Source: Croceibacterium_A sp044506885 (lineage in GTDB: Bacteria > Pseudomonadota > Alphaproteobacteria > Sphingomonadales > Sphingomonadaceae). Taken from it: a DNA stretch of 64,000 nucleotides. Shown here one piece after another: positions 35,711-46,097 of this stretch (positions are counted from its first letter, which is position 1; every line of letters begins with the position of its first letter). A program made the translations under genes and the position numbers. The notes under the pieces are model-generated. The model was given only the letters and a program-made list of their open reading frames with translations, made no database searches and had not been told where the DNA came from. The stretch covers positions 62,001 through 126,000 of the forward strand of contig JBIQKC010000001.1 in NCBI GenBank assembly GCA_044506885.1. Reading direction: 5' to 3'.

Positions 35711-37129
35711 TCAATCGGCGAACGCGGCGGCGGCGCGGGCCGGTTCGCTCTCCTGCTCCGCGCGCAGGCGCTTGGCGAAGTGCGCCAGCGCCAGCACGCA
35801 GACCACGATGCCGGCAAGGCAGACGGCGGAGAAAATGTATCCGTCGAGCACCTTGGCATCGCTGCCGAGGAACAGGCGCGATCCGATCAGGGGCGCGGCC
35901 ACGGCGGCGAACTTGGCCATGAAGCTGGCCCAGCCGCCCCCCGTCGCGCGCACGGCGCTGGGGTAGTAGATGCTGGTGATCGAGATCACCGCCGCGTGGC
36001 CCGCGCCGACCAGAACTCCGCCGATGAAGATCACCGGGATGAACAGCGGCCCGCTGAGGACGAAGCCCAGGCCGACGAGGAGCAGGAACGGAATGCCGAT
36101 CAGCGGCGCCAGCGTAATCCCGGCCGGGCCGCGCTTCTCCGTCATCGCCAGCAGGGCGACCCCGGCGATGGCCCCCGTGATGCCGGTGGCCGAGCCGATC
36201 CAGGTGGCGTTCTGCACCGTCAGGCCCAGTTCCTCCAGGAACAGCACCCCGAAGCTGGACTTCAGGTAGATCGCGAAGCTGGAACAGAAATAGGCCAGCC
36301 AGATCAGCGGGGTGATATAGGCCAGCCAGCCCTTGAACAGTGCGGCGATCTTGGTGAACGGGTTGTCCGAGCTCGACGTCTTGCGTTCGTCCGAGAGGTA
36401 GAATTCGTCATACCGCGCGGCATCCCCCGACGGATCGAAGCGGTCGAGCAGCGGGACGATCTGCGCCTTCGGCCGGCCTTTCGCGACCAGCCAGCGGGCC
36501 GATTCGGGCAGGGTGAATTGCAGCAGCACCGCCAGCACCAGCGTCAGCGAGCCGCAGATGAAGAACACATAGTGCCAGCCGAAATCGGGCGCGATCAGAT
36601 TGGTGATCGGGCCCGCCGCGGCCGCGCCGGCGCTGAATCCGAGCATGATGATCGTGACGGACGTGGCCCGCTTTCCGGCGGGCATCGCCTCGATATTGAG
36701 CGACCATGCCGGCGCCAGCAGCCCACCGATCGTCAGCCCGGCGAGGAAGCGCAGGACCATCAGCGTTTCGGGCGTCTGCGCGAAGCCGGTGGCGAATGTC
36801 AGGACGGCGCTGAGCACGGTGCAGATCAGGATCACCGGCCGCCGCCCGATCACGTCCGCGATGTAGGAGCCGACCAGCGAGCCGATCATCTGCCCGATGA
36901 AGGCGGCCGCGCTGACATAGCCCATCATCTCCTCGTCGAGGAGCATCTCGTCGCGGATGTAGGGGAGCGTGTAGGCGATGAGCGAGAAGTCGAGCCCGTC
37001 GAAGAAGGTGACCAGGCACGACAGGATCAGGATGCGGCGGTGAAAGGGGGTGAAGTTGAGCCCTTGCAGGAACCCGGCGACATCCAGTTTTGGGCCTGCC
37101 GGCCCCGATCCCGCAACAGCATCGCTCAT
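35711..37129 (-). CDS. MFS transporter (AAHS-like, aromatic acid type)
   Basis: 472-residue major facilitator with twelve predicted spans. The FFDGLDFSLIAYTLP segment in span 1 carries the DGxD signature of the aromatic-acid:H+ symporter family. Loop 2-3 has SYIADVIGRRPVIL. A hydrophilic central loop (about 225-270) separates the halves. Twenty-eight bases upstream of the dehydratase on the same strand, so transport and dehydration of one acidic compound are probably coupled. The substrate is unknown. Confidence 0.84.
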   Translation of the reverse strand: MSDAVAGSGPAGPKLDVAGFLQGLNFTPFHRRILILSCLVTFFDGLDFSLIAYTLPYIRDEMLLDEEMMGYVSAAAFIGQMIGSLVGSYIADVIGRRPVILICTVLSAVLTFATGFAQTPETLMVLRFLAGLTIGGLLAPAWSLNIEAMPAGKRATSVTIIMLGFSAGAAAAGPITNLIAPDFGWHYVFFICGSLTLVLAVLLQFTLPESARWLVAKGRPKAQIVPLLDRFDPSGDAARYDEFYLSDERKTSSSDNPFTKIAALFKGWLAYITPLIWLAYFCSSFAIYLKSSFGVLFLEELGLTVQNATWIGSATGITGAIAGVALLAMTEKRGPAGITLAPLIGIPFLLLVGLGFVLSGPLFIPVIFIGGVLVGAGHAAVISITSIYYPSAVRATGGGWASFMAKFAAVAAPLIGSRLFLGSDAKVLDGYIFSAVCLAGIVVCVLALAHFAKRLRAEQESEPARAAAAFAD

Positions 37130-37314
37130 CGTGCAATCCTCTCCTCCAGGGGCCTTCGGCTCTGTCGGCCGATAGGTAGCTTGCGAACTATTTTCCGGTC
37201 AGGCCTAATCATGAAATTGGCCCGCGACAACGGAGATAGCGCTAACTCCCCGCCGCGACAGCGATTTTCCGCGTGGGGCCTGCTCGCCGGTGAGAGGAAG
37301 CAGGCCCGGCACGG

Positions 37315-38514
<1,200 letters not shown>

Positions 38515-38657
38515 GACCTCGTTGATCCAATGGGGTTGATCGAAAATGCCGCGCTTTCGTGCGCGCGGCGCAACGATTGTGACGGAATCGGCCGGCCAGC
38601 GCAATTGCGCCGCTGCCGATTGCCGGAGATGCTCTCCCAAATGCAACAATCGGCCCT

Positions 38658-40541
38658 ATGATGGCGATGATGGACGATTCCCCGACCCACGCCGCCGACA
38701 TCTTCACCGAGATGCTGCGGATGCAGGGCGAGGCGGCGCGGCAGATGGTCGGGACGTTCGTGCCCGAGATGTCCGAGGCGGTGCCTTCGGACGCCGAGAT
38801 CACCGGGTGGGGCGAGTCGGCGCTCAAGCTGCAGCGGATGTGGCTCGAGTTCTGCGAGCAACAGGCGATCCCGGAGGCGCCTGTGCCGCTGCTGGCCGAT
38901 CCGGCGCAATGGATGGGGCTGATGCAGGCGTGGTACCGGCAGGTGCCGCTTCTCGATCCGGAGTTCCACGCGCGGCTGGCCGAGGAAGGCATGGAGCTGT
39001 GGGAGGATGTGCTGGCGCAGTACGGACTCGGCCCGAAGGCGGGCGAGGACCGCTCGCCCGAAATCGAGCTGCCGCGCAGCGACAGGCGTTTCGCCGACGA
39101 GGCGTGGCGCGAGCAGCCGGTCTTCGCGCTGATCCACCAGACCTACCTGCTGTTCGCCGAGCGGATCCTCGAAAAGGTCGACCGAGTCGAGGGGCTGGAA
39201 GAGAGCGACCGCGAGCAGCTGCGCTTCGCCACGCGCAGCGTGCTCGACGCGATGAGCCCGGCCAACTTCCCGCTGATGAATCCGGTGGTGCTCGAGCGGA
39301 CGATCGAAACCCACGGCGAAAACCTGGTCAAGGGCATGGAGCGGCTGGCCCGCGACCTCGAGAAGGGCCAGTTGACCCACACCGACTCCGCGGCCTTCCG
39401 CCTCGGCGAGACGATCGCCTGCACGCCGGGCAAGGTCGTGTTCGAGACGCCGCTGTTCCAGGTGATCCAGTACACACCGCAGACCGAGGAGGTGCTGGCG
39501 ACGCCGCTGGTGATCTTCCCGCCGTGGATCAACCGCTTCTACATCCTCGACCTCAATCCGAAGAAAAGCTTCGTCAAATGGGCGGTGGGGCAGGGCCTGA
39601 CGGTGTTCATGGTCTCGTGGCGCTCGGCCGACGAGAGCCTCGCGCACATCGGCTGGGACGATTACGCGCGGGCGCAGATCGAGGCGATCGACGTCGTGCG
39701 CGCGCGGCTGGGCGCGCCGGCGGTGCATACGGTGGGCTATTGCGTGGCCGGGACGACGCTCGCGGCAACGCTGGCGGTGCTGGCCCGACGCGGCGAGGCG
39801 GACAAGGTGGCGAGCGCGACGTTCCTCACCGCGCAAGTCGATTTCGAGCGCGCGGGCGAGCTCAGGCTGTTCGTCGACGACACGCAGATCGAGCTGATCA
39901 AGCAGGCGAGCAAGGGCGGTTATCTCGACGGCCGCTACATGGCGGCGACGTTCAACCTGCTGCGCGGGACCGACCTGATCTGGAACTACGTGGTCAACCA
40001 CTACCTGCTGGGCGAGGATTACCCGGCCTTCGACCTGCTGCACTGGAACGGCGACGTGACGAACCTGCCGGCGAAGTGGCACGAGGCCTATCTGCGCGAC
40101 TGCTATCGCGACAACCGGCTGGTCGCGCCCGATGCGCTGACGATGGACGGCACCCCGGTCGACCTGCGGCTGATCGAAACGCCCGCCTATGTCCAGGCCG
40201 GGCGCGAGGACCACATCGCGCCGCCGGAAAGCGTGTACCGGATGCTTGGCGTTCTTGCCGGTCCGGTCCGCTTCGTGCTGGCCGGAAGCGGGCACATTGC
40301 CGGGGTGGTGAACCCGCCGGAGGCGAACAAGTACCAGTACTGGACCGGCGAAGCCGCCGGTTCGCTGGCCGATTTCGTGGAAACGGCCGTCGAGCACCCC
40401 GGAAGCTGGTGGCGGGACTGGCGCGACTGGCTGCGGGCGCTGACGCCCGACGTCGCGCCCGCGACGGGAAAGCGAAAGCCGGGATCGCCAGACGATCGGG
40501 TGATCGAGGACGCGCCGGGACGTTACGTCGCCCTTCGCTGA
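38658..40541 (+). CDS. phaC: Class I poly(3-hydroxyalkanoate) synthase
   Basis: 627-residue cytoplasmic enzyme that polymerises hydroxyacyl-CoA into PHA granules. The N-terminal PhaC_N region runs to about 270. The lipase-box-like GYCVAGTT supplies the catalytic Cys, VFMVSWRSADESLAHIGWDDY is diagnostic, and the Asp/His partners lie in AGREDHIAPP and GSGHIAGVVNPP. Length is usual for class I synthases. The start could be ATG 38658 or 38670. The phasin gene follows after 119 bases, forming the PHA module; beta-ketothiolase and reductase genes are not in this window. Confidence 0.93.
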   Translation: MMAMMDDSPTHAADIFTEMLRMQGEAARQMVGTFVPEMSEAVPSDAEITGWGESALKLQRMWLEFCEQQAIPEAPVPLLADPAQWMGLMQAWYRQVPLLDPEFHARLAEEGMELWEDVLAQYGLGPKAGEDRSPEIELPRSDRRFADEAWREQPVFALIHQTYLLFAERILEKVDRVEGLEESDREQLRFATRSVLDAMSPANFPLMNPVVLERTIETHGENLVKGMERLARDLEKGQLTHTDSAAFRLGETIACTPGKVVFETPLFQVIQYTPQTEEVLATPLVIFPPWINRFYILDLNPKKSFVKWAVGQGLTVFMVSWRSADESLAHIGWDDYARAQIEAIDVVRARLGAPAVHTVGYCVAGTTLAATLAVLARRGEADKVASATFLTAQVDFERAGELRLFVDDTQIELIKQASKGGYLDGRYMAATFNLLRGTDLIWNYVVNHYLLGEDYPAFDLLHWNGDVTNLPAKWHEAYLRDCYRDNRLVAPDALTMDGTPVDLRLIETPAYVQAGREDHIAPPESVYRMLGVLAGPVRFVLAGSGHIAGVVNPPEANKYQYWTGEAAGSLADFVETAVEHPGSWWRDWRDWLRALTPDVAPATGKRKPGSPDDRVIEDAPGRYVALR

Positions 40542-40561
40542 GGCGTCACGCCGGGCACTTA

Positions 40562-40623
40562 TTGTGCGCTGCACAAAAAATCGTTGACTTCGCATTGCGG
40601 CATCCCTATTGTGCAGTGCAGCA
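40562..40623 (+). promoter_or_regulatory. Phasin promoter with two PhaR-like operators
   Basis: TTGTGC-GCT-GCACAA at 40562-40576 is a perfect palindrome, and TTGTGC-AGT-GCAGCA at 40609-40623 is a near copy. Both are TGC-rich, as PhaR sites are. Between them TTGACT (40584-40589) and, 17 bases on, TATTGT (40607-40612) make a good sigma-70 promoter whose -10 overlaps the second operator. This layout fits repression of the phasin gene by PhaR until granules titrate it. No phaR gene is in the window. Confidence 0.68.
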
Positions 40624-40660
40624 GAGATGTGCGTCTAACGTGCAGGCAAAGCGAGGACAC

Positions 40661-41437
40661 ATGGCCGAGACCACGGAAAAAGCCGAGCAAAGCGCCGAGA
40701 AGGCCTATGCCGAGGCGGCAGCCGCGGTCGACGCAGCCCCGGCCGAGCCGGTCAAGGCGGCTCCCGCCGAGGCCAGCTCTCCGGAGCCGGTTGCGGCTCC
40801 GGCCAGGGCGGCCGCCAAGTCTTCGCGGCCTGTAAGGAAGCCGCAAACGAAGGCGACGAAGGCCGAGGCGAAGAAGGCCCCGGCCAGGAAGACGCCGGCA
40901 AAGACCAAGGTACGCGTCGCCAGAGCCCCACGGGCCAGGGCGGCCAAGCAGATCACGACCCCCCAACCCACGATTACCGAATTGAAGGAAAAGATCATGG
41001 CTACCGCCAAGACCCCCGATTTCAGCAAGCCGATGGCCGATGCGCTCGGCGAAATGCAGACCCGCGCCAAGGCCGCCTACGAAAAGGGCACCGAGGCGAT
41101 GACCGAGGCGACCGAATTCGCCAAGGGCAACGTCGAAGCGTTCGTCGAGAGCGGCAAGATCTTCGCCGCCGGCGCGCAGGACCTTTCCAAGACCTACGTC
41201 GACGAAGCCAAGAGCGCTTACGAGACGCTGACGACGGACTTCAAGGAACTGGCCGCGGTGAAGAGCCCGACCGAGCTGTTCCAGCTCCAGGGCAAGATCA
41301 TGCGCCGGAACTTCGATTCGCTCGTCGCCACGGGCTCGAAGAACACCGAAGCGTTCGTCAAGCTGGCCACCGACAGCTTCGCCCCGATCTCGGGCCGCGT
41401 GAACCTCGCGGCGGAAAAGCTCTCGAAAGCGGCCTGA
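40661..41437 (+). CDS. Phasin with Lys/Ala/Pro-rich histone-like N-terminus
   Basis: 258 residues. Residues 1-110 are Ala/Glu-rich and then strongly basic (KKAPARKTPAKTKVRVARAP), like the H1-type tails of PhaF/AlgP proteins. Residues 113-258 form the helical phasin domain (MADALGEMQTRAKAAYEKGT, FKELAAVKSPTELFQLQGKI) that coats PHA granules. A second in-frame ATG at 40997 is preceded by AAGGAA six bases upstream and would yield a 146-residue phasin lacking the basic tail. Regulated by the PhaR-like boxes just upstream. The long form could tether granules to DNA. Confidence 0.87.
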   Translation: MAETTEKAEQSAEKAYAEAAAAVDAAPAEPVKAAPAEASSPEPVAAPARAAAKSSRPVRKPQTKATKAEAKKAPARKTPAKTKVRVARAPRARAAKQITTPQPTITELKEKIMATAKTPDFSKPMADALGEMQTRAKAAYEKGTEAMTEATEFAKGNVEAFVESGKIFAAGAQDLSKTYVDEAKSAYETLTTDFKELAAVKSPTELFQLQGKIMRRNFDSLVATGSKNTEAFVKLATDSFAPISGRVNLAAEKLSKAA

Positions 41438-41484
41438 TTTTTACCCGATACCGCCGGATCTCCTCTCCCTTCGGCGGAACGACG

Positions 41485-41522
41485 GAGGCCGGGCAGCCAG
41501 CGCTGCCCGGCCTCTACGTTTT
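41485..41522 (+). terminator. Intrinsic terminator after the phasin gene
   Basis: Perfect 12-bp stem GAGGCCGGGCAG (41485-41496) / CTGCCCGGCCTC (41503-41514), 6-base loop, followed by TACGTTTT. It lies 48 bases after the phasin stop and 80 bases before clpS, so it should end the PHA transcript. Confidence 0.75.
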
Positions 41523-41601
41523 CGGGCCGGGGCGTTCCCCGTTAACCGAACATGCCGCGCGGGCTTGCAGCCGCGCCCGTCGATACGATATTTGCCCTGC
41601 C

Positions 41602-42000
41602 ATGCATTCGCACCCCGCCTTTCCCGACGACCTTGCGCTAGAGCGGCATGGCTTGCCCGTGCGCGCCGCCGGCGAGGACGATGATCCCGGTATCGTCGAT
41701 GGCGAAGGGCAAGTCGGCGTCGCCACGCGCACGCGCGCGAAGCCCAAGAAGCCGCACCAGTACAAGGTGCTGATGCTCAACGACGATTATACGCCGATGG
41801 AATTCGTCGTGATGGTGCTCAAGCGCTTTTTCCGCATGGACCTGGAACAGGCCACGCGCGTCATGCTCCACGTCCACCAGCGAGGCGTGGGGGTGTGCGG
41901 AATCTTTCCCTACGAAGTGGCCGAAACAAAGGTCAACCAAGTGATGGATTTCGCCCGCGAGAACCAGCACCCGCTCCAGTGCACGCTCGAAAAGGCGTGA
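41602..42000 (+). CDS. clpS: ATP-dependent Clp protease adaptor ClpS
   Basis: 132 residues. The C-terminal 85 residues are a full ClpS domain: YKVLMLNDDYTPMEFVVMVL (N-degron pocket region with Asn/Asp-Asp), then MLHVHQRGVGVCGIFPYEVAETKV. It delivers N-end-rule substrates to ClpAP. The first 45 residues are a long, acidic extension, so the true start may be internal, but no in-frame ATG is better placed. clpA is not adjacent. Confidence 0.9.
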   Translation: MHSHPAFPDDLALERHGLPVRAAGEDDDPGIVDGEGQVGVATRTRAKPKKPHQYKVLMLNDDYTPMEFVVMVLKRFFRMDLEQATRVMLHVHQRGVGVCGIFPYEVAETKVNQVMDFARENQHPLQCTLEKA

Positions 42001-42088
42001 ATCCGGCACGTGCCGCGCATCGGAGCATGACCTGAAGCCGCCGCGCCGCTATAGCCCCGCGCGACCCTTTCAGCGACAGCCCCCCGCC

Positions 42089-43327
42089 TTGCCCTTCATC
42101 ACCTCCATCGATCGCTACATTCTCCGGCTGGTGCTGCTGCCGATGTTCGGCGTCTTCGCGCTCGCGGCCTCGCTGCTGATGCTGGAAAAGATGCTGCGGC
42201 TGATGGAGTTCGTGTCGGCCGAAGGCGGGCCGGTGACCATCGTTTTCCGGATGCTGGTCAACCTGATCCCCGAATATGCCGGGCTCGCCATTCCGCTCGG
42301 CCTGATGCTCGGCATCCTGTTCGCGTTCCGCAAGCTCGCGGTATCGAGCGAGCTGGACGTGCTGCGCGCGGTCGGTTTCAGCTACACGCGCCTGCTGCGG
42401 GTGCCGTACCTGATCACGCTGGTGCTGGTGGCGGTCAATTTCGTGATCGTCGGCTTCTGGCAGCCGCTGGCCCGCTATTCGTACGAGGAACTCGATTTCG
42501 AGCTGCGGTCCGGCGCGTTGGGAGCCTCGATCGAGGTCGGTGAAGTGACCCAGCTGGAGGATCGCGTCGCGCTGCGGATCGAGGAAAGCCAGGAGGACGG
42601 CCGCCGCCTGCTGGGCATCTTCGCCCGCATCGCCAACGACAAGGGCCAGGTGCTGTCGATTTCCGCCCGCGAGGGGCGCTTTCTCGCCAGCGAGGAGGAT
42701 CGCAACACCATCGTCTTCCGGCTGCTCGACGGCACGATCGTGCAGGACATGCCCGGCGAAAGCCCCCGCGTGCTGAGCTTTTCGCAGCACGACCTGCCGA
42801 TAGACCTGCCGGCCATCGAACGCTTCCGGGCGCGGGGCGACGAAAGCCGCGAATACCTGCTGCCCGAACTGGCCAGGCTCGGCTGGAGCGACAGCTCCAC
42901 CGCCGAACAGCGCGCGACCGGGCAGGCGAACTTCAACTACCGCATGGTCGAAGTGATCATGATGCTGATGCTGCCGCTGATGGCGGTGGCGCTGGCGATA
43001 CCCCCCAAGCGCTCGACCTCGGCGCTCGGCGTGTTCGTGTCGATCGTGATCGTGGTCGCCTATCACAAGGTCAACCAGTACGGGCAGGAGGTGGCCGAGA
43101 TCGGCCGGATCGATCCGGTGCTGGCGCTATGGGGCCCGTTCGTGGTCCTCGCGGCGATGATCGCGTGGATGTATTACCGCGTCGCCTTCGTACCCGGCGG
43201 GCAGGCTATCGGGGCGCTGGAAATGGCTTATGCCAAGGTCGGCCGGCGGCTGAAGGCGCTGATCCGCCGGCGCGACCGCCTCGAAACCGGCAATCCCGCG
43301 AAGGAGGCGGCGGCCGGTGCTGTTTGA
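42089..43327 (+). CDS. lptF: LPS export permease LptF
   Basis: 412-residue inner-membrane subunit of the LptB2FG transporter, YjgP/YjgQ family. Three membrane spans before residue 115 (with IPEYAGLAIPLGLMLGILFAFRKL), a periplasmic beta-jellyroll to about 260, then three spans ending WGPFVVLAAMIAWMYY. TTG 42089 is the likely start, since no ATG lies before the first span. Overlaps lptG by 11 bases. The basic cytoplasmic C-terminus (KVGRRLKALIRRRDRLE) is longer than in E. coli. Confidence 0.88.
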   Translation: MPFITSIDRYILRLVLLPMFGVFALAASLLMLEKMLRLMEFVSAEGGPVTIVFRMLVNLIPEYAGLAIPLGLMLGILFAFRKLAVSSELDVLRAVGFSYTRLLRVPYLITLVLVAVNFVIVGFWQPLARYSYEELDFELRSGALGASIEVGEVTQLEDRVALRIEESQEDGRRLLGIFARIANDKGQVLSISAREGRFLASEEDRNTIVFRLLDGTIVQDMPGESPRVLSFSQHDLPIDLPAIERFRARGDESREYLLPELARLGWSDSSTAEQRATGQANFNYRMVEVIMMLMLPLMAVALAIPPKRSTSALGVFVSIVIVVAYHKVNQYGQEVAEIGRIDPVLALWGPFVVLAAMIAWMYYRVAFVPGGQAIGALEMAYAKVGRRLKALIRRRDRLETGNPAKEAAAGAV

Positions 43328-44417
43328 CTTCTTCCCGTCGCGGACGCTGACCTGGTATCTCGGCAAGACTTTCATGACCCGCATCCTGGCGGTGCTGGTC
43401 ATGCTGGTGCTGGTGCTGGCGATGCTCGACCTCTTGAGCAACAGCGGCGAGATACTGGCCTACCCCGGCAACGGGCAGGGCGAGCTGCTGCGTTACGCCT
43501 CGCTGCGCGTGCCGCAACTGATCGCGCGCTTCGTGCCGTACTCGGTGCTGCTGGCGACGATCATCACGCTCGCGACCTTCAACCAGAACAGCGAAGTGAT
43601 CGCGATGAAGGCTGCGGGCCTTTCCGCGCACCAGATCCTCGCGCCGCTGGTGCTGGCGGCGACGCTCGTGGCGGTGGTCTCGTTCGCTTTCAACGAACGC
43701 GTGGTTACCCGCGCCACCGCGACGCTCAAGGCGTGGGAGGCGGCCGAGTTCGGACCTGTCCCCGAAGGGACGGACCTCAGGGCGAACGTCTATCTGAGCG
43801 ACGGCGCGAACATCCTGCTGGCGTCCTCCATCGCCGGGTCGGGCGCGCAAATCGCGATGCGCGACGTGACCTACTACGAACGCGGCCCTTCCGGCCTGAT
43901 CGTGCGCCAGATTCGCGGGCCCGTCGCCCGTTTCGCCGATCCCGGCTGGCGGCTGGAGGAGCCGCGCGTGTTCGACGTCGGCCCCGCCGAATTCCGCCAG
44001 CTGAACGAGCCGGTCATCGTCGCCCCCGGCATAACGCCGACGCAGATCGCGCTCGGAAACATCGATCCCGACGCGGAGTCGATCGGGCGGCTTTCGCGCT
44101 CCATCGCGGCGCTCGAGGCGGCGGGACGGCGCACCGCGGAGCTGGAGGGCAAGTGGTGGCACAAGATATCCGGCCCGCTGTCCGCCGTACTCATGCCTCT
44201 GCTGGGCGCGGTGGCCGGGTTCGGACTGGCGCGTTCCGGCCACCTTCTGGCGCGCGCGGTGATCGGCATGGCGCTCGGTTTTGCGTTTTTCGTGGTCGAC
44301 AACGCCGCCCTGGCGATGGGCAGTTTCGGCGGTTATCCGCCGGTTCTGGCGGCGTGGGCGCCGTTCGTGCTGTTTTTCGTGCTGGGCGAGACCGTGCTTG
44401 TCCGCACCGAGGAATGA
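43317..44417 (+). CDS. lptG: LPS export permease LptG
   Basis: 366 residues, the partner of LptF. Six predicted spans with the jellyroll domain between spans 3 and 4. RFVPYSVLLATIITLATFNQNSEVIAMKAAGLS is the conserved coupling-helix region contacting LptB. GTG 43317 follows AAGGAGG (about 9 bases) and overlaps lptF. The pair extracts LPS from the inner membrane toward LptC/A/D, which are not encoded here. Confidence 0.88.
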   Translation: MLFDFFPSRTLTWYLGKTFMTRILAVLVMLVLVLAMLDLLSNSGEILAYPGNGQGELLRYASLRVPQLIARFVPYSVLLATIITLATFNQNSEVIAMKAAGLSAHQILAPLVLAATLVAVVSFAFNERVVTRATATLKAWEAAEFGPVPEGTDLRANVYLSDGANILLASSIAGSGAQIAMRDVTYYERGPSGLIVRQIRGPVARFADPGWRLEEPRVFDVGPAEFRQLNEPVIVAPGITPTQIALGNIDPDAESIGRLSRSIAALEAAGRRTAELEGKWWHKISGPLSAVLMPLLGAVAGFGLARSGHLLARAVIGMALGFAFFVVDNAALAMGSFGGYPPVLAAWAPFVLFFVLGETVLVRTEE

Positions 44418-44509
44418 GGGCGGCTTGCGCTGCCCTATTTTTGCCACTATTTGACGCGGCGCTCGCCCCCGCGAGTCCTGTGGGCCTCTCCCACACCAGG
44501 AGAACGGAA

Positions 44510-44734
44510 ATGAAGAAGATTGCTTTCGCCGCTGCTTCGACCGCCATGTTGCTCGCCCTGTCGGCCTGCGGCGACGCCACCGAAGAGGTTCCCGTCGAAG
44601 AGACCACCGTGATCGAGGAAGCGCCGCCCGTGGTCGATCCGGCGCTGGTCGATCCTGCCGCTATCGAGGACGAGGCCGTGGTGGACGAGACGGTGGTCGA
44701 CGATGCCGCGAGCGAGGAAGTTCCAGCCGAGTAA
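44510..44734 (+). CDS. Small acidic lipoprotein
   Basis: 74 residues. The signal peptide ends LALSAC (Cys20), followed by a low-complexity Glu/Val/Asp/Pro sequence (EEVPVEETTVIEEAPP). AGGAGAACGG precedes the ATG. No domain is known. Its own terminator follows at 44774. The acidic, repetitive tail suggests an unstructured envelope protein. Confidence 0.65.
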   Translation: MKKIAFAAASTAMLLALSACGDATEEVPVEETTVIEEAPPVVDPALVDPAAIEDEAVVDETVVDDAASEEVPAE

Positions 44735-44773
44735 TCCGGTTTCGCGCCGGGCGGCCTGCGCCGCCGGACACAT

Positions 44774-44812
44774 GAAAAAGGGCGCACAGGAACTCCCTGT
44801 GCGCCCTTTTTT
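44774..44812. terminator. Bidirectional intrinsic terminator
   Basis: Stem GGGCGCACAGG (44780-44790) / CCTGTGCGCCC (44796-44806), 5-base loop, U-run TTTTTT after it and AAAAA before it, so it can stop transcription from both the small lipoprotein gene and the convergent desaturase gene. Confidence 0.9.
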
Positions 44813-44826
44813 CATCCGTTCGAGGT

Positions 44827-45963
44827 TCAGGCGCCGAGGGTCTTTTCCACCGGCTGCGGAGCTTGGCCGCGGCGGGGCGCGCCGAACATCGTGCTTCGCG
44901 CGATCCGCCCGACCAGCACGATCATCCCGCCATAGCTGGCGCGCTGGTAAGTCGACGCCGCCCCCAGGCGCGCGCTGAGGCGGCGATGCGCCTCCGCCAG
45001 CGAATGATAGGGCAGGCTGGGCAGCAGATGATGCAGCGCGTGGTAGCGCAGGCCCACCGGGGCCCACAGCGCGGCCAGCGGCGAAGGCGGCTGGACGTTC
45101 ACCGAATCGAGGAACTGCGCGGTCACCGTCATCGGCTCGCCATCGTTCTCCCACAGGTGGGCGACGAGCGTGCGCAGCTGGTTCAGCACCGCCACGCCGG
45201 ACAGCACCGCCAGCGCGATCAGCAGCGGCCGCCAGCCGATGGCGAAGGCGCCGGCGAGAAGCGCAATGGCCCAGAGCGAGGCGCCGAGTTCCTGCCAGAA
45301 CACCTGCCGGGCAAACGCGCCTTCGGCCGGGCGGCGGCGGAAATCGGGATTGATCGTCAGCGCGGAAAACCGTTCCCAGACCAGCTTGCGCAGCGGCGGG
45401 ATCGCCGCGCCCAGCGGCACCAGTATCGCCGAGCGGATGAGGAACGCGACCGGCGCCAGCACCGCGATCAGGATGAACAGCGGCAGCGACCACGGCCTCA
45501 TCAGCGCCAGCGGCAGGTATTCTGGATCCTCCACCGTGCCATAACGGGTGCGCGCGTGGTGCAGCGTATGCACGTTCTCGTACATCAGCGACGGGGTCAG
45601 CATCGGGATGCCGACCAGCAGGTTCCAGCCGAGGCGAAAGCCCGGCAGGGCGTTACGGTGGATGTGCGTCAGTTCGTGGATGAACAGCAGCGCGCGATAG
45701 AGCGCCAGCACGGCGACGACGCCCAGGGCCACCGCCAGCGGCGTGCTGCCGACCAGGATCGCCCCGGCGAGCGCGGCATAGCCGACGCCGGCGGAGAGCA
45801 GCATGTCGGGCCAGTAGATTTCCGGGCGCGCCTTGCCGATGTCGCGCGTTTCCTCCGCCGCGGCGCGCAGCATCGCCATATCGTCGGCAATCGCGCCGGC
45901 GAGGGGCTTGGCGGGGCGGTCGGGCCTGCCCGTAACGGGGGCCATGGGGATCTGGGCGTTCAT
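44827..45963 (-). CDS. Membrane fatty acid desaturase
   Basis: 378-residue di-iron desaturase. The histidine boxes are HELTH (first), HTLHH (second) and HALHH (third), with hydrophobic pairs between them. ATG 45963 is chosen because the longer frame upstream lacks a conserved N-terminus. Substrate could be acyl-lipid chains or another lipid; family membership does not decide. Its terminator is shared with the opposite gene. Confidence 0.82.
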   Translation of the reverse strand: MNAQIPMAPVTGRPDRPAKPLAGAIADDMAMLRAAAEETRDIGKARPEIYWPDMLLSAGVGYAALAGAILVGSTPLAVALGVVAVLALYRALLFIHELTHIHRNALPGFRLGWNLLVGIPMLTPSLMYENVHTLHHARTRYGTVEDPEYLPLALMRPWSLPLFILIAVLAPVAFLIRSAILVPLGAAIPPLRKLVWERFSALTINPDFRRRPAEGAFARQVFWQELGASLWAIALLAGAFAIGWRPLLIALAVLSGVAVLNQLRTLVAHLWENDGEPMTVTAQFLDSVNVQPPSPLAALWAPVGLRYHALHHLLPSLPYHSLAEAHRRLSARLGAASTYQRASYGGMIVLVGRIARSTMFGAPRRGQAPQPVEKTLGA

Positions 45964-46097
45964 GCTATTGATTTCCAAACCGGCGCGAAACGGCGGCCGG
46001 ACCGCCGCGCCGAGTGCGAGCTTGCGCCGGGGACCTCGGCTTGACAAGGCGCAGACACCATACGCACTGCTAACCTTCCCTGAACGAAAGCATCAAT

